55,514 bases of DNA from a virus. Under the pieces are notes generated by a model. That model was given only the letters and a program-made list of their open reading frames with translations, ran no database searches and was not told the DNA's origin. The stretch covers positions 1 through 55,514 of IMG/VR virus record IMGVR_UViG_3300046724_000534. One strand, written 5' to 3'. Made by a program: the position numbers and the translations under genes. Shown here piece by piece: positions 1 through 6,852 of this stretch (position 1 is the stretch's first letter; every line of letters begins with the position of its first letter).

Positions 1-1
1 C

Positions 2-478
2 TCTAGACTACAGACTACAGAAGAATCTAAAACAAATACACAAACCGTGCTTGTACCCCCTGAAAACGCTTTTCAAACCTTCTGGCGAGGCTATCCGAAA
101 AAGGTCAACGAGAAAGCAGCCTTCCGGGAATGGGTGCATTGTATCGGTATCCATGAGCACCTCGAGGAAATCCTTACCGTCATCATGAAATACGAAACCT
201 CCGGTTTATGGGATGACCCAAAACATATCCCTAACCCGGAAAGTTTTATTCGGGACAGACGGTGGCGCGACGAAGTACCGCAAGGAGGGAACCGTGGCAA
301 ATCTTCAGCCGAACAGCGAACCAAGCGAGTCCGAGAAGCAGCCAAAAATGTTCTCGGAACTGATGGCTCTGTGGGGCGAGCTTTACTCCAGCAATTACTC
401 GAAGGAAGTGACGGAGGCGACCTACACAACTTGGCGCCTGGCCCTGTCGCCCCTTCCAAACTTAAACTGGCTAAATAA
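2..478 (+). CDS. DUF1376-type replication protein, C-terminal part (cut by left edge)
   Basis: The reading frame is open at the left edge and ends at a TAA. It begins with a Thr/Lys/Gln-rich linker, followed by a compact domain with F-W-x-x-Y-P-K-K, a Trp-containing helix and a closing I-P-N-P-x-x-x-I-x-x-x-R-W. This pattern is typical of the C-terminal domain of phage replication proteins that carry DUF1376 at the N-terminus. That N-terminal half lies at 55031-55514, so the two pieces are probably one gene of about 320 residues in a circular genome. The family is thought to act in origin recognition or helicase recruitment; the exact reaction is not established. The last 185 bases also encode the next gene in another frame. 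Confidence 0.75.
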   Translation, partial: SRLQTTEESKTNTQTVLVPPENAFQTFWRGYPKKVNEKAAFREWVHCIGIHEHLEEILTVIMKYETSGLWDDPKHIPNPESFIRDRRWRDEVPQGGNRGKSSAEQRTKRVREAAKNVLGTDGSVGRALLQQLLEGSDGGDLHNLAPGPVAPSKLKLAK

Positions 479-821
479 AGCTTTCCTGCTGGCCATGAAG
501 GAAAGTGCTAACTACATGCCCGCGGTCGGCGTGATTCTCGAGGCATACGAACGCATCGCGGAAAAGGAATCGAAAACCTACTTTGAACCTGAACCTGCGA
601 TGCAAACGGCTGCGGAAGATAAACTGATGTGGGCGCGCCTTATGGCCGAGAATAAAGAATTTCTTAAACAGCCGCCGTGGTATGAAGGCAAGCGCTGGAC
701 GAAAGAGGATGGATGGTTACCACGCGAGGAATCATGGAGACGCGAAGCCGCACGCGAAGCGCAGCAGAAACCAGTGAAATCGTGGCACGCACCGATCAAA
801 GGGCCGAACATTCGGCCATGA
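294..821 (+). CDS. Possible helicase loader (G39P-like), 175 aa
   Basis: I chose GTG at 294 because AAGGAGGG lies 3 bases upstream; an in-frame ATG at 348 is an alternative. After a polar leader, residues about 20-90 are helical and follow the pattern of phage helicase loader/inhibitor N-domains: F-x-E-L followed by a Y-x-x-W-x-x-x-L, a run of small hydrophobics and a Y-M-P-A-V-G-V-I-L-E segment. The C-terminal part is charged and Trp-rich. It lies directly behind the replication protein, the usual place for a loader. The function is inferred from pattern and position only. It overlaps the previous gene by 185 bases, which is unusually long. Confidence 0.6.
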   Translation: MANLQPNSEPSESEKQPKMFSELMALWGELYSSNYSKEVTEATYTTWRLALSPLPNLNWLNKAFLLAMKESANYMPAVGVILEAYERIAEKESKTYFEPEPAMQTAAEDKLMWARLMAENKEFLKQPPWYEGKRWTKEDGWLPREESWRREAAREAQQKPVKSWHAPIKGPNIRP

Positions 822-958
822 AGCGTGGCGGGAAAGATGCGCTCGATACCGGCATCCTGCCCGAGCCCTACCGACCAGTAGAGTTTTATTGCTGCTACCA
901 CCGCTGGATCGCCGCCTGGGTGCCGGCCGTCTGTCCGAAGTGTGGGAGCCGACATTGA
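818..958 (+). CDS. Small Cys/His protein, 46 aa
   Basis: The ATG at 818 overlaps the upstream stop as ATGA, which argues for coupled translation. The protein has a short basic N-terminus, then C-C-Y-H and, 15 residues later, C-P-K-C-G close to the C-terminus. This spacing suits a single zinc site. It belongs to the run of Zn-binding miniproteins in the early block. I do not recognise a named family. Confidence 0.6.
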   Translation: MKRGGKDALDTGILPEPYRPVEFYCCYHRWIAAWVPAVCPKCGSRH

Positions 959-1146
959 TCACCCTAGTCTCATTGGCAGGAAGGCTAAAAGCGCAAATCG
1001 AGCTGCACCGCGACAAGCTGCCCGTGACCGAAGATCAGGCGATGAGCGTCGTACGGCTCTTGGCACCGCACATCATGGACATCATGCGGGACAATGTTGC
1101 CGACGCGAAACGAGACTGGACACAGCGACTGGAGAGGCAAAAGTGA
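955..1146 (+). CDS. Hypothetical helical protein, 63 aa
   Basis: TTG at 955 is chosen because it overlaps the upstream TGA (TTGA) and has GTGGGAG just upstream; an in-frame ATG at 889 would add 22 residues but overlap the previous gene more. The product is predicted to be mostly helical (residues 5-60), amphipathic and without Cys. It ends in a basic stretch. Nothing in it points to a function. Confidence 0.55.
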   Translation: MITLVSLAGRLKAQIELHRDKLPVTEDQAMSVVRLLAPHIMDIMRDNVADAKRDWTQRLERQK

Positions 1147-1565
1147 AGGCAAAGAAGAACGAAGCCGAGATTCTGATGTGGCAGCACTTACAAGAAACCG
1201 CTGTTATGAATCTATGGTCGATTGATAGGGAATTTCAGTTCGCTCCGCCGCGTCGGTGGCGTTTCGATTTCGTCGTGTATGACGATTGCCCGGAAATCAA
1301 CGTGGGAATAGAAATCGAAGGCGGCGCTTGGATCAAGGGGGGCGGCGGGCATAACCGTGGGCAGGGATTCATCGACGACATGGAAAAGTACAACCATGCT
1401 GCCCTGATGGGGTATTTGGTTCTGAGATTCACACCCCTGCAAGTTCTAAAGGGGGAAGCCATTGCTTTTATTGTGAAAGTTCTCAATGCGCGCGACGACG
1501 GCGGGTTGCCAAAGTCAGGGCTGGTATTCACGGAACGCTACCACCCAGGAGCCAAGCGGACATGA
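1143..1565 (+). CDS. PD-(D/E)XK-type endonuclease, Holliday-junction resolvase-like
   Basis: GTG at 1143 overlaps the upstream TGA as GTGA. The core reads R-W-R-F-D-F, then I-E-I-E-G-G-A-W, then a Gly/His/Arg loop (G-G-H-N-R-G), D-M-E-K-Y-N and a buried V-L-R-F strand. This is the fold pattern of phage PD-(D/E)XK nucleases that resolve branched DNA, with Asp of R-F-D-F and the E-x-E pair as the likely metal ligands. At 140 residues the length is normal. The replication-block setting agrees with a role in trimming or resolving DNA before packaging. The exact substrate is inferred. Confidence 0.75.
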   Translation: MKAKKNEAEILMWQHLQETAVMNLWSIDREFQFAPPRRWRFDFVVYDDCPEINVGIEIEGGAWIKGGGGHNRGQGFIDDMEKYNHAALMGYLVLRFTPLQVLKGEAIAFIVKVLNARDDGGLPKSGLVFTERYHPGAKRT

Positions 1566-1750
1566 GTGACCGACCGTGTGGATGGTGCTTAGGTGAAGGA
1601 ACTATTCAAGTTTCGTTTCCAGTTGGCAACACGTACTCCAAGCACTATGAACCTTGCCAAGATTACGTAACGGAAGACAGGCTATGCCGCAATTGCAATG
1701 GTACGGGTAGGCAACCCCGCGCCACACAAGAGCAGGGAGGCGACAAGTGA
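1562..1750 (+). CDS. DnaJ-type zinc-finger protein, 62 aa
   Basis: It starts with an ATGA overlap. Two C-x-x-C-x-G-x-G motifs (C-G-W-C-L-G-E-G near residue 6 and C-R-N-C-N-G-T-G near residue 43) are spaced as in half of a DnaJ central domain, so one zinc ion is likely. There is no J domain. Phages often carry such stand-alone fingers; their partners are unknown. A single motif of the same kind recurs at the N-terminus of the gene at 46028-46309. Confidence 0.75.
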   Translation: MSDRPCGWCLGEGTIQVSFPVGNTYSKHYEPCQDYVTEDRLCRNCNGTGRQPRATQEQGGDK

Positions 1751-1860
1751 AGTGGATCGGCTTGTTTCTTCTGATGAATCTAGGCGGCTGGCTTGGAGTA
1801 GGAGTGGCCGTTTTGATACTTCGATTACTTGGGGTGCCGTGGAGTCGCACAGAAGTCTGA
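1747..1860 (+). CDS. Single-span membrane miniprotein, 37 aa
   Basis: GTG at 1747 overlaps the upstream TGA as GTGA and the frame runs to TGA at 1858. The product is a hydrophobic helix from about residue 3 to 29 (Gly/Leu/Val-rich, two Trp) with a short polar C-terminus. It is one of several tiny membrane proteins in the early block. The evidence is the coupled start, the clean hydrophobic profile and its fit between two accepted genes. Confidence 0.55.
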   Translation: MKWIGLFLLMNLGGWLGVGVAVLILRLLGVPWSRTEV

Positions 1861-1888
1861 ACGCGCTCGGTGGGCGCGGAGGTGAAAA

Positions 1889-2083
1889 GTGAAAATAAAA
1901 TGTACAGTTCATCCCCAATATAGGGCACTGCGAAAACCAACCGCAAAGTGTGATGGTTGCGCATTACTGTTTGTATTGCGGTGGCAACATACGAACAGGG
2001 CAGACGAAAAACTTGGGTCTATAAATCCGTACGAGTTTTTTAATGCTGAACACGGCTGCGAAATTATAAAAGCTGAAAGCTAA
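1889..2083 (+). CDS. Small zinc-site protein, 64 aa
   Basis: The GTG at 1889 is preceded by GGAGGTG at a normal distance. Near the N-terminus the motif C-x2-H-x12-C-x2-C gives four zinc ligands, a layout common in phage and actinophage miniproteins. A further Cys lies near the C-terminus. No known enzyme motif is visible; a structural zinc knuckle that binds nucleic acid or a host protein is the simplest guess. Confidence 0.65.
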   Translation: MKIKCTVHPQYRALRKPTAKCDGCALLFVLRWQHTNRADEKLGSINPYEFFNAEHGCEIIKAES

Positions 2084-2116
2084 GGTGAGTTTACCCACCG
2101 GGACATCGAAGGGAGG

Positions 2117-2365
2117 ATGCACTTGAGCTGGGCACCAAGAACAAAACAAGAAGCATTGCAAGTGGCTCAAGATTTAGCCGAAAAGACATGCAAGAACGTC
2201 CGTGAGAAGTATGGTTCGGATCAGAATTTACGTATAGAGCGGCGTGGCAACAGTATTTTCATATTCTGGGATAAAGAAGCGCTTCACGAAGTCAAGGTCC
2301 GTTGGATTGGCAGCAAGGGGTCGATTGAGTTCATAAATCTGCAAGAACGGATACTGGAAAATTGA
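2117..2365 (+). CDS. Hypothetical protein, about 80 aa
   Basis: GGGAGG directly touches the ATG at 2117, which is too close for good initiation. The in-frame TTG at 2123 has the ideal spacing of 6 bases and may be the true start. The product has an N-terminal helix followed by a small beta-rich part (I-E-R-R-G-N-S-I-F-I-F-W). No family is recognised. It belongs to the early block. Confidence 0.6.
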   Translation: MHLSWAPRTKQEALQVAQDLAEKTCKNVREKYGSDQNLRIERRGNSIFIFWDKEALHEVKVRWIGSKGSIEFINLQERILEN

Positions 2366-2421
2366 AAGTCGGGAGCGGGGTTATCAGGCAAACTTCCAAA
2401 CGTCATTCGCGGAGGCTTACC

Positions 2422-2487
2422 ATGACCGAACTAAAATATCTTGACCAGCACTGCCTTACGGTCAACGAATCGCTATGGATGCGGTAA
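2422..2487 (+). CDS. Candidate 21-aa miniprotein
   Basis: An ATG with CGGAGG 7 bases upstream opens a 21-codon frame closed by TAA. The interval between 2366 and 2526 is otherwise free of genes. The peptide is polar with one Cys. It may be a real miniprotein or a leader peptide that couples ribosomes to the next gene. A second short frame, 2475-2558, overlaps it but lacks a ribosome site. Confidence 0.35.
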   Translation: MTELKYLDQHCLTVNESLWMR

Positions 2488-2526
2488 AGATCGAGAAACT
2501 GCGTGCTGGCGCCGAGCCCGGAGAAA

Positions 2527-2832
2527 ATGTCAGTGAAACCAAAAATTCGGCTCCGTAAGAAGTTCGGTAGCTGGTACGTATTGATTCCCGGCGATATGCC
2601 GGAGTTTGTTCGGTTCACACACTGGACCGACGCCGTAGCCAAGATTCAACTGGAAACCAAGGAGAAGCCATGCAAGGAAGACGAGAAGAAGCGGAAACCA
2701 TCGTCCGATTCGACCAAATCGAAGGGAAATGCCACGTCTGCGTCTCCAGTTGGCCAGCCATGGCTCGTAAAATGGCGCGCCTCTATGGAGAACCGCTTCC
2801 GAAAAGCTGCGCGCAAGTCCATTATTGGGTGA
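2527..2832 (+). CDS. Hypothetical basic protein, 101 aa
   Basis: ATG at 2527 has GGAGA just upstream; a GTG at 2503 is also in frame. The first 50 residues look like a small folded beta domain (F-G-S-W-Y-V-L-I-P-G-D followed by R-F-T-H-W). The rest is a Lys/Ser-rich low-complexity tail that shares its DNA with the next gene. The tail may be a by-product of the overlap, since 163 bases are read in two frames. No function assigned. Confidence 0.5.
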   Translation: MSVKPKIRLRKKFGSWYVLIPGDMPEFVRFTHWTDAVAKIQLETKEKPCKEDEKKRKPSSDSTKSKGNATSASPVGQPWLVKWRASMENRFRKAARKSIIG

Positions 2833-2939
2833 TTCCCCTCAAAGCACTCACTTTCCGGCGTCCAAGCTCGATTGGAAAGGTCACAGGGAGACCATTTGTT
2901 GCCGGGAGACGTGCGGCTGGCGCGCAATCTGGCGATTAA
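2670..2939 (+). CDS. Hypothetical Cys-containing protein, 89 aa, last of the early block
   Basis: The ATG at 2670 follows AAGGAG at 6 bases. The protein contains C-H-V-C-V-S-S-W-P-A-M-A, a well-ordered segment, then a Tyr/Trp-rich strand and a basic tail. It overlaps the previous gene by 163 bases in another frame. Its stop overlaps by 4 bases the end of the convergent late gene at 2936, so no terminator fits between the two transcription units. Confidence 0.55.
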   Translation: MQGRREEAETIVRFDQIEGKCHVCVSSWPAMARKMARLYGEPLPKSCAQVHYWVIPLKALTFRRPSSIGKVTGRPFVAGRRAAGAQSGD

Positions 2940-3325
2940 CTGATCGAAACCGTACTTTGCTCCGAATTCGCTTCCGCGGCGTCTAAAGCCTCTTCTATGG
3001 CGTCGATCGCCGGCTGACTCTCATAGATGGTGTAGGCATCAATCCGGTTATCGGCCACGAGGATGCACCCCTCCGAATCGGTCGCTCGATTTCCGCCATG
3101 AATGAGAATGCCGCTGCGCCCCGGAACGTCCAGGTGCGGAGCAATGCGCCCGAGGCGTTCGCTCCACTGAAGTTTCACAGCGTAGGCGCCAGGCGGGACC
3201 ATCAGGGCAGTCGGTTCGAGGGTAAAGCAAACCTGTTCGCCGTCGAGTGAAAGCGTGCCGGTACTGCTGGCCCGGAACTCGGCATTCTCCGGGCCATACC
3301 AGAGGCGTTTCACCTCGAGAAGCAA
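2936..3325 (-). CDS. DUF5675 family protein, 129 aa, end of the late block
   Basis: The order of motifs matches DUF5675: an N-terminal strand with the L-D-G-E-x-x-C-F-T-L-E hairpin, P-P-G-x-Y at about 65, I-L-I-H-G-G-N near 92 and D-S-E-G-C-I-L-V near 102. The His and Cys pair recalls L,D-transpeptidase-like folds, so action on peptidoglycan is possible, but the family has no proven activity. It lies at the end of the lysis-like group, with the peptidase two genes upstream. The length is normal. Confidence 0.75.
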   Translation of the reverse strand: MLLEVKRLWYGPENAEFRASSTGTLSLDGEQVCFTLEPTALMVPPGAYAVKLQWSERLGRIAPHLDVPGRSGILIHGGNRATDSEGCILVADNRIDAYTIYESQPAIDAIEEALDAAEANSEQSTVSIS

Positions 3326-3329
3326 GCGA

Positions 3330-3830
3330 CTAGCGCCGGCGTGAGGGGTTCAGGCTGTAATTCAGCGATGCGCTGACCGCGACGGGCGTAGTCGGCGTAA
3401 CGGTGAAGGCCACCGAATCCGTCAAGCCGTTGCCTGTGTCGAGCGCGGACACGTTGGCTATGCCGGCGCCTTGCAGGGTAGCAATGCCCGTCGAAGCGTC
3501 CACCGTCACAACGGCGGTGTTATCGGACGCATACTGAACAGGTCCAATCGGCGCTACCGATGAACCATCAGCCGCGGATTCGGTGAACGTCGGTGTGGCT
3601 GTGTTTCCTGGTGCTCCGGTTACTGGATTTCCCATGGGGACTCCTCCTATGGAGTACGTAAGATTTGCTGCTACGGCTTCTGGTTCGGGTGGTGGAACAA
3701 GCTCTTGAATAGACTTGGCGATGAGCAGGAGTGCGCGAGCAATATCATCGGTTCCTTCACGAATCGACGCGGCAATGAGTTTTTGGCACTTGCAGTCATC
3801 GTCATCGTGGTGAAAAATCTTTTCGTCCAT
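3330..3830 (-). CDS. Big2-type Ig-like domain protein, 166 aa
   Basis: Residues 1-50 hold an Asp/His-rich stretch with C-K-C and a helical segment. Residues about 60-160 form a bacterial Ig-like group 2 domain: A-S-D-N-T-A-V-V-T-V-D, G-I-A-T-L-Q-G-A-G and V-S-A closing on F-T-V-T-P. Such domains decorate virions or bind cell-surface carbohydrate. No signal peptide is visible. It sits between the peptidase and the DUF5675 protein. A role in attachment is inference. Confidence 0.65.
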   Translation of the reverse strand: MDEKIFHHDDDDCKCQKLIAASIREGTDDIARALLLIAKSIQELVPPPEPEAVAANLTYSIGGVPMGNPVTGAPGNTATPTFTESAADGSSVAPIGPVQYASDNTAVVTVDASTGIATLQGAGIANVSALDTGNGLTDSVAFTVTPTTPVAVSASLNYSLNPSRRR

Positions 3831-3885
3831 ATCGATACCTCAATGTATCCGATCTGCGGGTACTAGGACTGTGCTGTTTTGAACG

Positions 3886-4641
3886 TTATGCCACCACCAT
3901 CGACAAATCTTTTTCCAAATCGCTCAGAAGGATACCACTCGGGTCAAGCCCTCGAGAGTTAATCCAATCGGGAGAGAGCAGCGCGTGACACTCATCCAGG
4001 TAACGTTTATCATTCCAGAAGTCCCAAGACATCAGGAATCGACTACCCCATGTATCGCCGATGAGGTACTGGCTGTTATATCCGCATATCCAAATCGCGT
4101 GCGCTCCGACGATCCCGCCATCGTTCTGAAGTGGGGTAATGGGTTGGCCAGTGGCAAACTGATCCATAAAAGATTGTGGGACCGAAAATCCGATGTATAC
4201 GCCGCCAAACAGGAAAATTGCCTGCTTTACATGCAGGGTTGTGGCTGGATGCGGGTCGGCGTAGGCCATGATCTTATGGCCACCGATGCCGGTTTGCCGG
4301 AAGAAATTCAGAACGTCCAGCTCTACGCCGCCCTGATCGGTGTTCGGGTCGCTGGGATTGTATCCGCAGGCGTCCTCATATCCGGTCAGGATGGCTGAAT
4401 CCGGCAAGGTAATCATGCGGCCATTGCAGAGCGACCATGTTTGAATCGCATGACCACAGGCCGCAATAGTGCAGTCACCGAGGCTGTCATTTAACATGAC
4501 ACCGAAATTTATATTAAATCCGCGGCTGTAATCGACACGTTCCGGTGGCGGCTGCAAAGCAGGGGTTAGATACTTCGCCAGCATTAACGTCCTTGGATCA
4601 TGGCGAGCCGGGTTTTTTCCGAACTTACCTGCTCGTGGCAT
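3886..4641 (-). CDS. Papain-like (C1-type) cysteine peptidase domain protein, 251 aa
   Basis: The catalytic-type segment L-G-D-C-T-I-A-A-C-G-H places a Cys at residue 57. It is followed far downstream by V-G-A-H-A-I-W (His) and G-D-T-W-G-S (Asp/Trp), the order of a papain-like triad. No signal peptide or prodomain is visible. This phage family is usually annotated as hypothetical. Its place among holin-like and DUF5675 genes suggests a part in lysis or in cutting host or virion protein, but the substrate is unknown. An HNH gene lies 56 bases upstream on the other strand. Confidence 0.7.
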   Translation of the reverse strand: MPRAGKFGKNPARHDPRTLMLAKYLTPALQPPPERVDYSRGFNINFGVMLNDSLGDCTIAACGHAIQTWSLCNGRMITLPDSAILTGYEDACGYNPSDPNTDQGGVELDVLNFFRQTGIGGHKIMAYADPHPATTLHVKQAIFLFGGVYIGFSVPQSFMDQFATGQPITPLQNDGGIVGAHAIWICGYNSQYLIGDTWGSRFLMSWDFWNDKRYLDECHALLSPDWINSRGLDPSGILLSDLEKDLSMVVA

Positions 4642-4697
4642 CAGTGTCCTTTATGCTAAAATGCGGCTGGTAGCAACGGTCCATTGGAGGTGAACCG

Positions 4698-5240
4698 ATG
4701 CCAAAGGGAGTTTACCCTCGCCACGTGAAACGCCACGCGGTTATCCAGCCGCAAGATCAATCCTACAAGATTATCGCTCTGACGCAGGGACAGAATACGC
4801 TTGTTGATGCCACCGATTACGAGTGGCTGAATCAATGCTCTTGGACGGCTAGATGGAACCCATGCACTCAAAGCTTTTATGCGTTGAGAACCCGCAAAAA
4901 TAAAACGGTTTACATGGCCCGATATATTTTGAACTGCGGTTTTGGAGAAATTATCGATCATATAAACCACGATACTCTTGACAATCGAAGACAGAATCTT
5001 CGCAAATGCACTGGAACACAAAACAAAACAAACAGCAAAATTTATCGTAACAACAAGTCTGGATTCAAGGGAGTTCACTGGCATAAACGGGATGGAACTT
5101 GGGGAGCGTCCATTGGATATAATGGGAAACAAATTCATATTGGTTATTTCGCCACTCTTGAGGAAGCGGCACGAGCCTACAACGAAACTGCTAGACAACT
5201 TCATGGTGAATTCGCCTACCTCAATGCTATCTCTGGGTGA
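4698..5240 (+). CDS. HNH homing endonuclease with AP2-type DNA-binding domain
   Basis: The HNH core runs around residues 90-115: I-I-D-H-I-N-H-D-T-L-D-N-R-R-Q-N-L-R. It is followed by an AP2-like domain (G-F-K-G-V-H-W, W-G-A-S-I-G-Y-N-G-K, G-Y-F-A-T-L-E-E-A-A-R-A-Y-N). This pairing is classic for free-standing phage homing nucleases. The ribosome site TTGGAGGTG is good. The gene faces against the late transcription unit and its 3' end overlaps the end of the lipoprotein gene by 25 bases, as expected for an invader that settled at a gene boundary. Confidence 0.9.
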   Translation: MPKGVYPRHVKRHAVIQPQDQSYKIIALTQGQNTLVDATDYEWLNQCSWTARWNPCTQSFYALRTRKNKTVYMARYILNCGFGEIIDHINHDTLDNRRQNLRKCTGTQNKTNSKIYRNNKSGFKGVHWHKRDGTWGASIGYNGKQIHIGYFATLEEAARAYNETARQLHGEFAYLNAISG

Positions 5241-5803
5241 TGATTTATAGTGGCCACAGCATTAAAATCAGATTTGAAATCCTTTACATTCTTGTAGTAT
5301 TTAGGTGTGATCGTAAGAGTCTGGTTGCCTATGCGAACAGAAGTAGCCATGGCTGTTGGTCCTGCCGGTAATTGCCCCAAGAATCCTGCCAGCGCATTGA
5401 GAATTATACGGGCAAGCCCCATGACAATAATAACGATTGGGTTCGTTCCCAAATTCAATTGATTCAGGAAAGTACCAAAGTTGTCCGCTATATCTTTCAG
5501 CAGAGTGCGTATTTTCGCTAGCAGCGTTGCCTTGTCCGCAACATTAGTGTCGGCATTGTACTCAGCAACAACGGCGGATAGTGAGGCGAAACCTGCTTTT
5601 ACTAATGTGATAATCGCAGCGGCTCCGGGCGGCACCAGTGGCCCAAGCAGCGCGACAATGCTATCGACCGCCGCGATGCCTACCGGAATCCACGTCATAA
5701 TCTGATCGAAAACACCACAGCCAGTTAGGGCCACCGAGAATCCACCCGCGAAGGCCAAGAGCGCGAAACTACCGATGCGACTTGCAAATGTTCGTCTGTT
5801 CAC
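5216..5803 (-). CDS. Tat-type lipoprotein, 195 aa
   Basis: The N-terminus reads M-N-R-R-T-F-A-S-R, then a hydrophobic stretch and V-A-L-T-G-C, a twin-arginine motif followed by a lipobox with Cys at residue 29. The mature part is Ala/Ile/Leu-rich and helical, with two hydrophobic segments (about 35-75 and 120-145). It would be exported folded and anchored by lipid. The place in the lysis-like group suggests an outer-spanin-like or superinfection-exclusion role, which is only inference. The last 25 bases overlap the HNH gene, so the final residues may have been altered by that insertion. Confidence 0.65.
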   Translation of the reverse strand: MNRRTFASRIGSFALLAFAGGFSVALTGCGVFDQIMTWIPVGIAAVDSIVALLGPLVPPGAAAIITLVKAGFASLSAVVAEYNADTNVADKATLLAKIRTLLKDIADNFGTFLNQLNLGTNPIVIIVMGLARIILNALAGFLGQLPAGPTAMATSVRIGNQTLTITPKYYKNVKDFKSDFNAVATINHHPEIALR

Positions 5804-5810
5804 AGATTCC

Positions 5811-5954
5811 TCATTTCTTCTTGATCTCTAGGTATTCGTATGGGGGCTTTCCACACACAATCAGCCTGCCCGTAGCCAGCCCCCATAAATCTCGAACATG
5901 TCCCCACGGCTCGCAATCCCAGATTGCTTTCAGTAACCTGAACCAATAATTCAT
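5811..5954 (-). CDS. Small Trp-rich protein, 47 aa
   Basis: The ATG at 5954 follows AAGGAG at 9 bases on the minus strand, and the frame ends with TGA at 5811, eight bases before the lipoprotein start. The product is aromatic and basic (four Trp, two Cys, a Lys-rich end). It fits neatly between two accepted genes with a strong ribosome site. No family recognised. Confidence 0.55.
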   Translation of the reverse strand: MNYWFRLLKAIWDCEPWGHVRDLWGLATGRLIVCGKPPYEYLEIKKK

Positions 5955-5966
5955 TCAAGCATCTCC

Positions 5967-6179
5967 TTAGCGGTGAAATTGAAATATTGGTACTACCGGA
6001 ACTCCGGCGATTCCCAGCCACCCAGCCACCGTGAGTATCACCAAAAGCACGCAAAGCACGATCGCGGTCCAGGTAATCAGCGTCTTGAATTGATCGTTGA
6101 TCCAAGGAAAGGATTGCAGGAAATAGACTCCTACTCCGACGACGAACACGATAAACAACAGCGCGAGCACTTGCATCAT
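5967..6179 (-). CDS. Holin-like two-span membrane protein, 70 aa
   Basis: Two hydrophobic helices span about residues 2-22 and 33-58, separated by a short polar loop with Asp and Lys. The C-terminus ends F-H-R. The size and layout suit a class II holin. It lies next to a second two-span protein and upstream of the lipoprotein and peptidase, which supports a lysis group. The assignment rests on topology only. Confidence 0.6.
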   Translation of the reverse strand: MMQVLALLFIVFVVGVGVYFLQSFPWINDQFKTLITWTAIVLCVLLVILTVAGWLGIAGVPVVPIFQFHR

Positions 6180-6192
6180 GACGGTTTCCTCC

Positions 6193-6417
6193 TTAGACTT
6201 TCGGATTTCCAGTGAGAGTCGCTTCCTTCGTCACATGCAGCCGGCCGTACACGGCGCCCGCCCAGCCCACGATCGCCACGATCAGGCCAATCACCGCATC
6301 TTGGTTCGTCGCGTTGAGGCCGAGGACCACCAGCGCCTTCGGGTACACCGCGCCAATGAGTCCAAAAGTGGATGACCAGAACGTGACGCTCGAAAAAATC
6401 GACTTTACTCCGTCCAT
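6193..6417 (-). CDS. Holin-like membrane protein, 74 aa
   Basis: Hydrophobic segments lie at about residues 12-33 and 41-60, with a polar C-terminus (H-V-T-K-E-A-T-L). The N-terminal F-W-S-S-T-F-G-L-I-G-A-V-Y pattern resembles small phage proteins annotated as holins. It is followed 13 bases later by another two-span protein, so the pair may act as holin and antiholin. The exact role is inferred. Confidence 0.6.
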   Translation of the reverse strand: MDGVKSIFSSVTFWSSTFGLIGAVYPKALVVLGLNATNQDAVIGLIVAIVGWAGAVYGRLHVTKEATLTGNPKV

Positions 6418-6426
6418 TAAAGCCTC

Positions 6427-6834
6427 CTAGAGTCTCAAATAGTGTGCCAGTATCCCATACAACCCCATCAGCGCGCCGGCAATTGCGAATCCCTTCACCC
6501 ACACCGACTCAGCCGTTACATGGCTCCCCTGCGCCAAGAAGTTGGACCGCTCCAGAATGACTACTCGGCCTTCGAGAGCACTGCGCTTCGATTCCTCGGT
6601 GTCCATTAAGCCCCGCACCTTATCCTCGGTCATAAAGAGCGCGCGCTGGTCGATATTCTCTTGCCGCCATTCATTCGACGCCGCTTGGCTTCGCTCCAGG
6701 GCTTGCCGTGCCAGCACTAGGGCATTTTCCTGAGCAATGATTTTCTCCTGCATTCGTGCAATCTGAATCTCGAGCGCCTGTATCTTTTCGAGTTTGTCGA
6801 ACCACTTCTGTATCTCATTCGTGGCATCCGGCAT
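6427..6834 (-). CDS. Coiled-coil protein with C-terminal membrane anchor, 135 aa
   Basis: Residues about 5-60 form a long heptad-rich helix and about 70-95 a second one. Residues 112-132 are a hydrophobic span ending in basic and Leu residues. This N-in coiled coil plus tail anchor is common just upstream of holins in phages, where it may be a lysis-timing or spanin-like factor. There is no signal peptide or lipobox. Confidence 0.6.
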   Translation of the reverse strand: MPDATNEIQKWFDKLEKIQALEIQIARMQEKIIAQENALVLARQALERSQAASNEWRQENIDQRALFMTEDKVRGLMDTEESKRSALEGRVVILERSNFLAQGSHVTAESVWVKGFAIAGALMGLYGILAHYLRL

Positions 6835-6852
6835 AAGGTCATGGGTTCCTAG

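Noticed and set aside
4642-4697. TAAAAT upstream of the HNH/AP2 gene as a promoter
   Set aside because: No -35 box lies at a fitting distance; the gene has a good ribosome site and its transcription source is left open.
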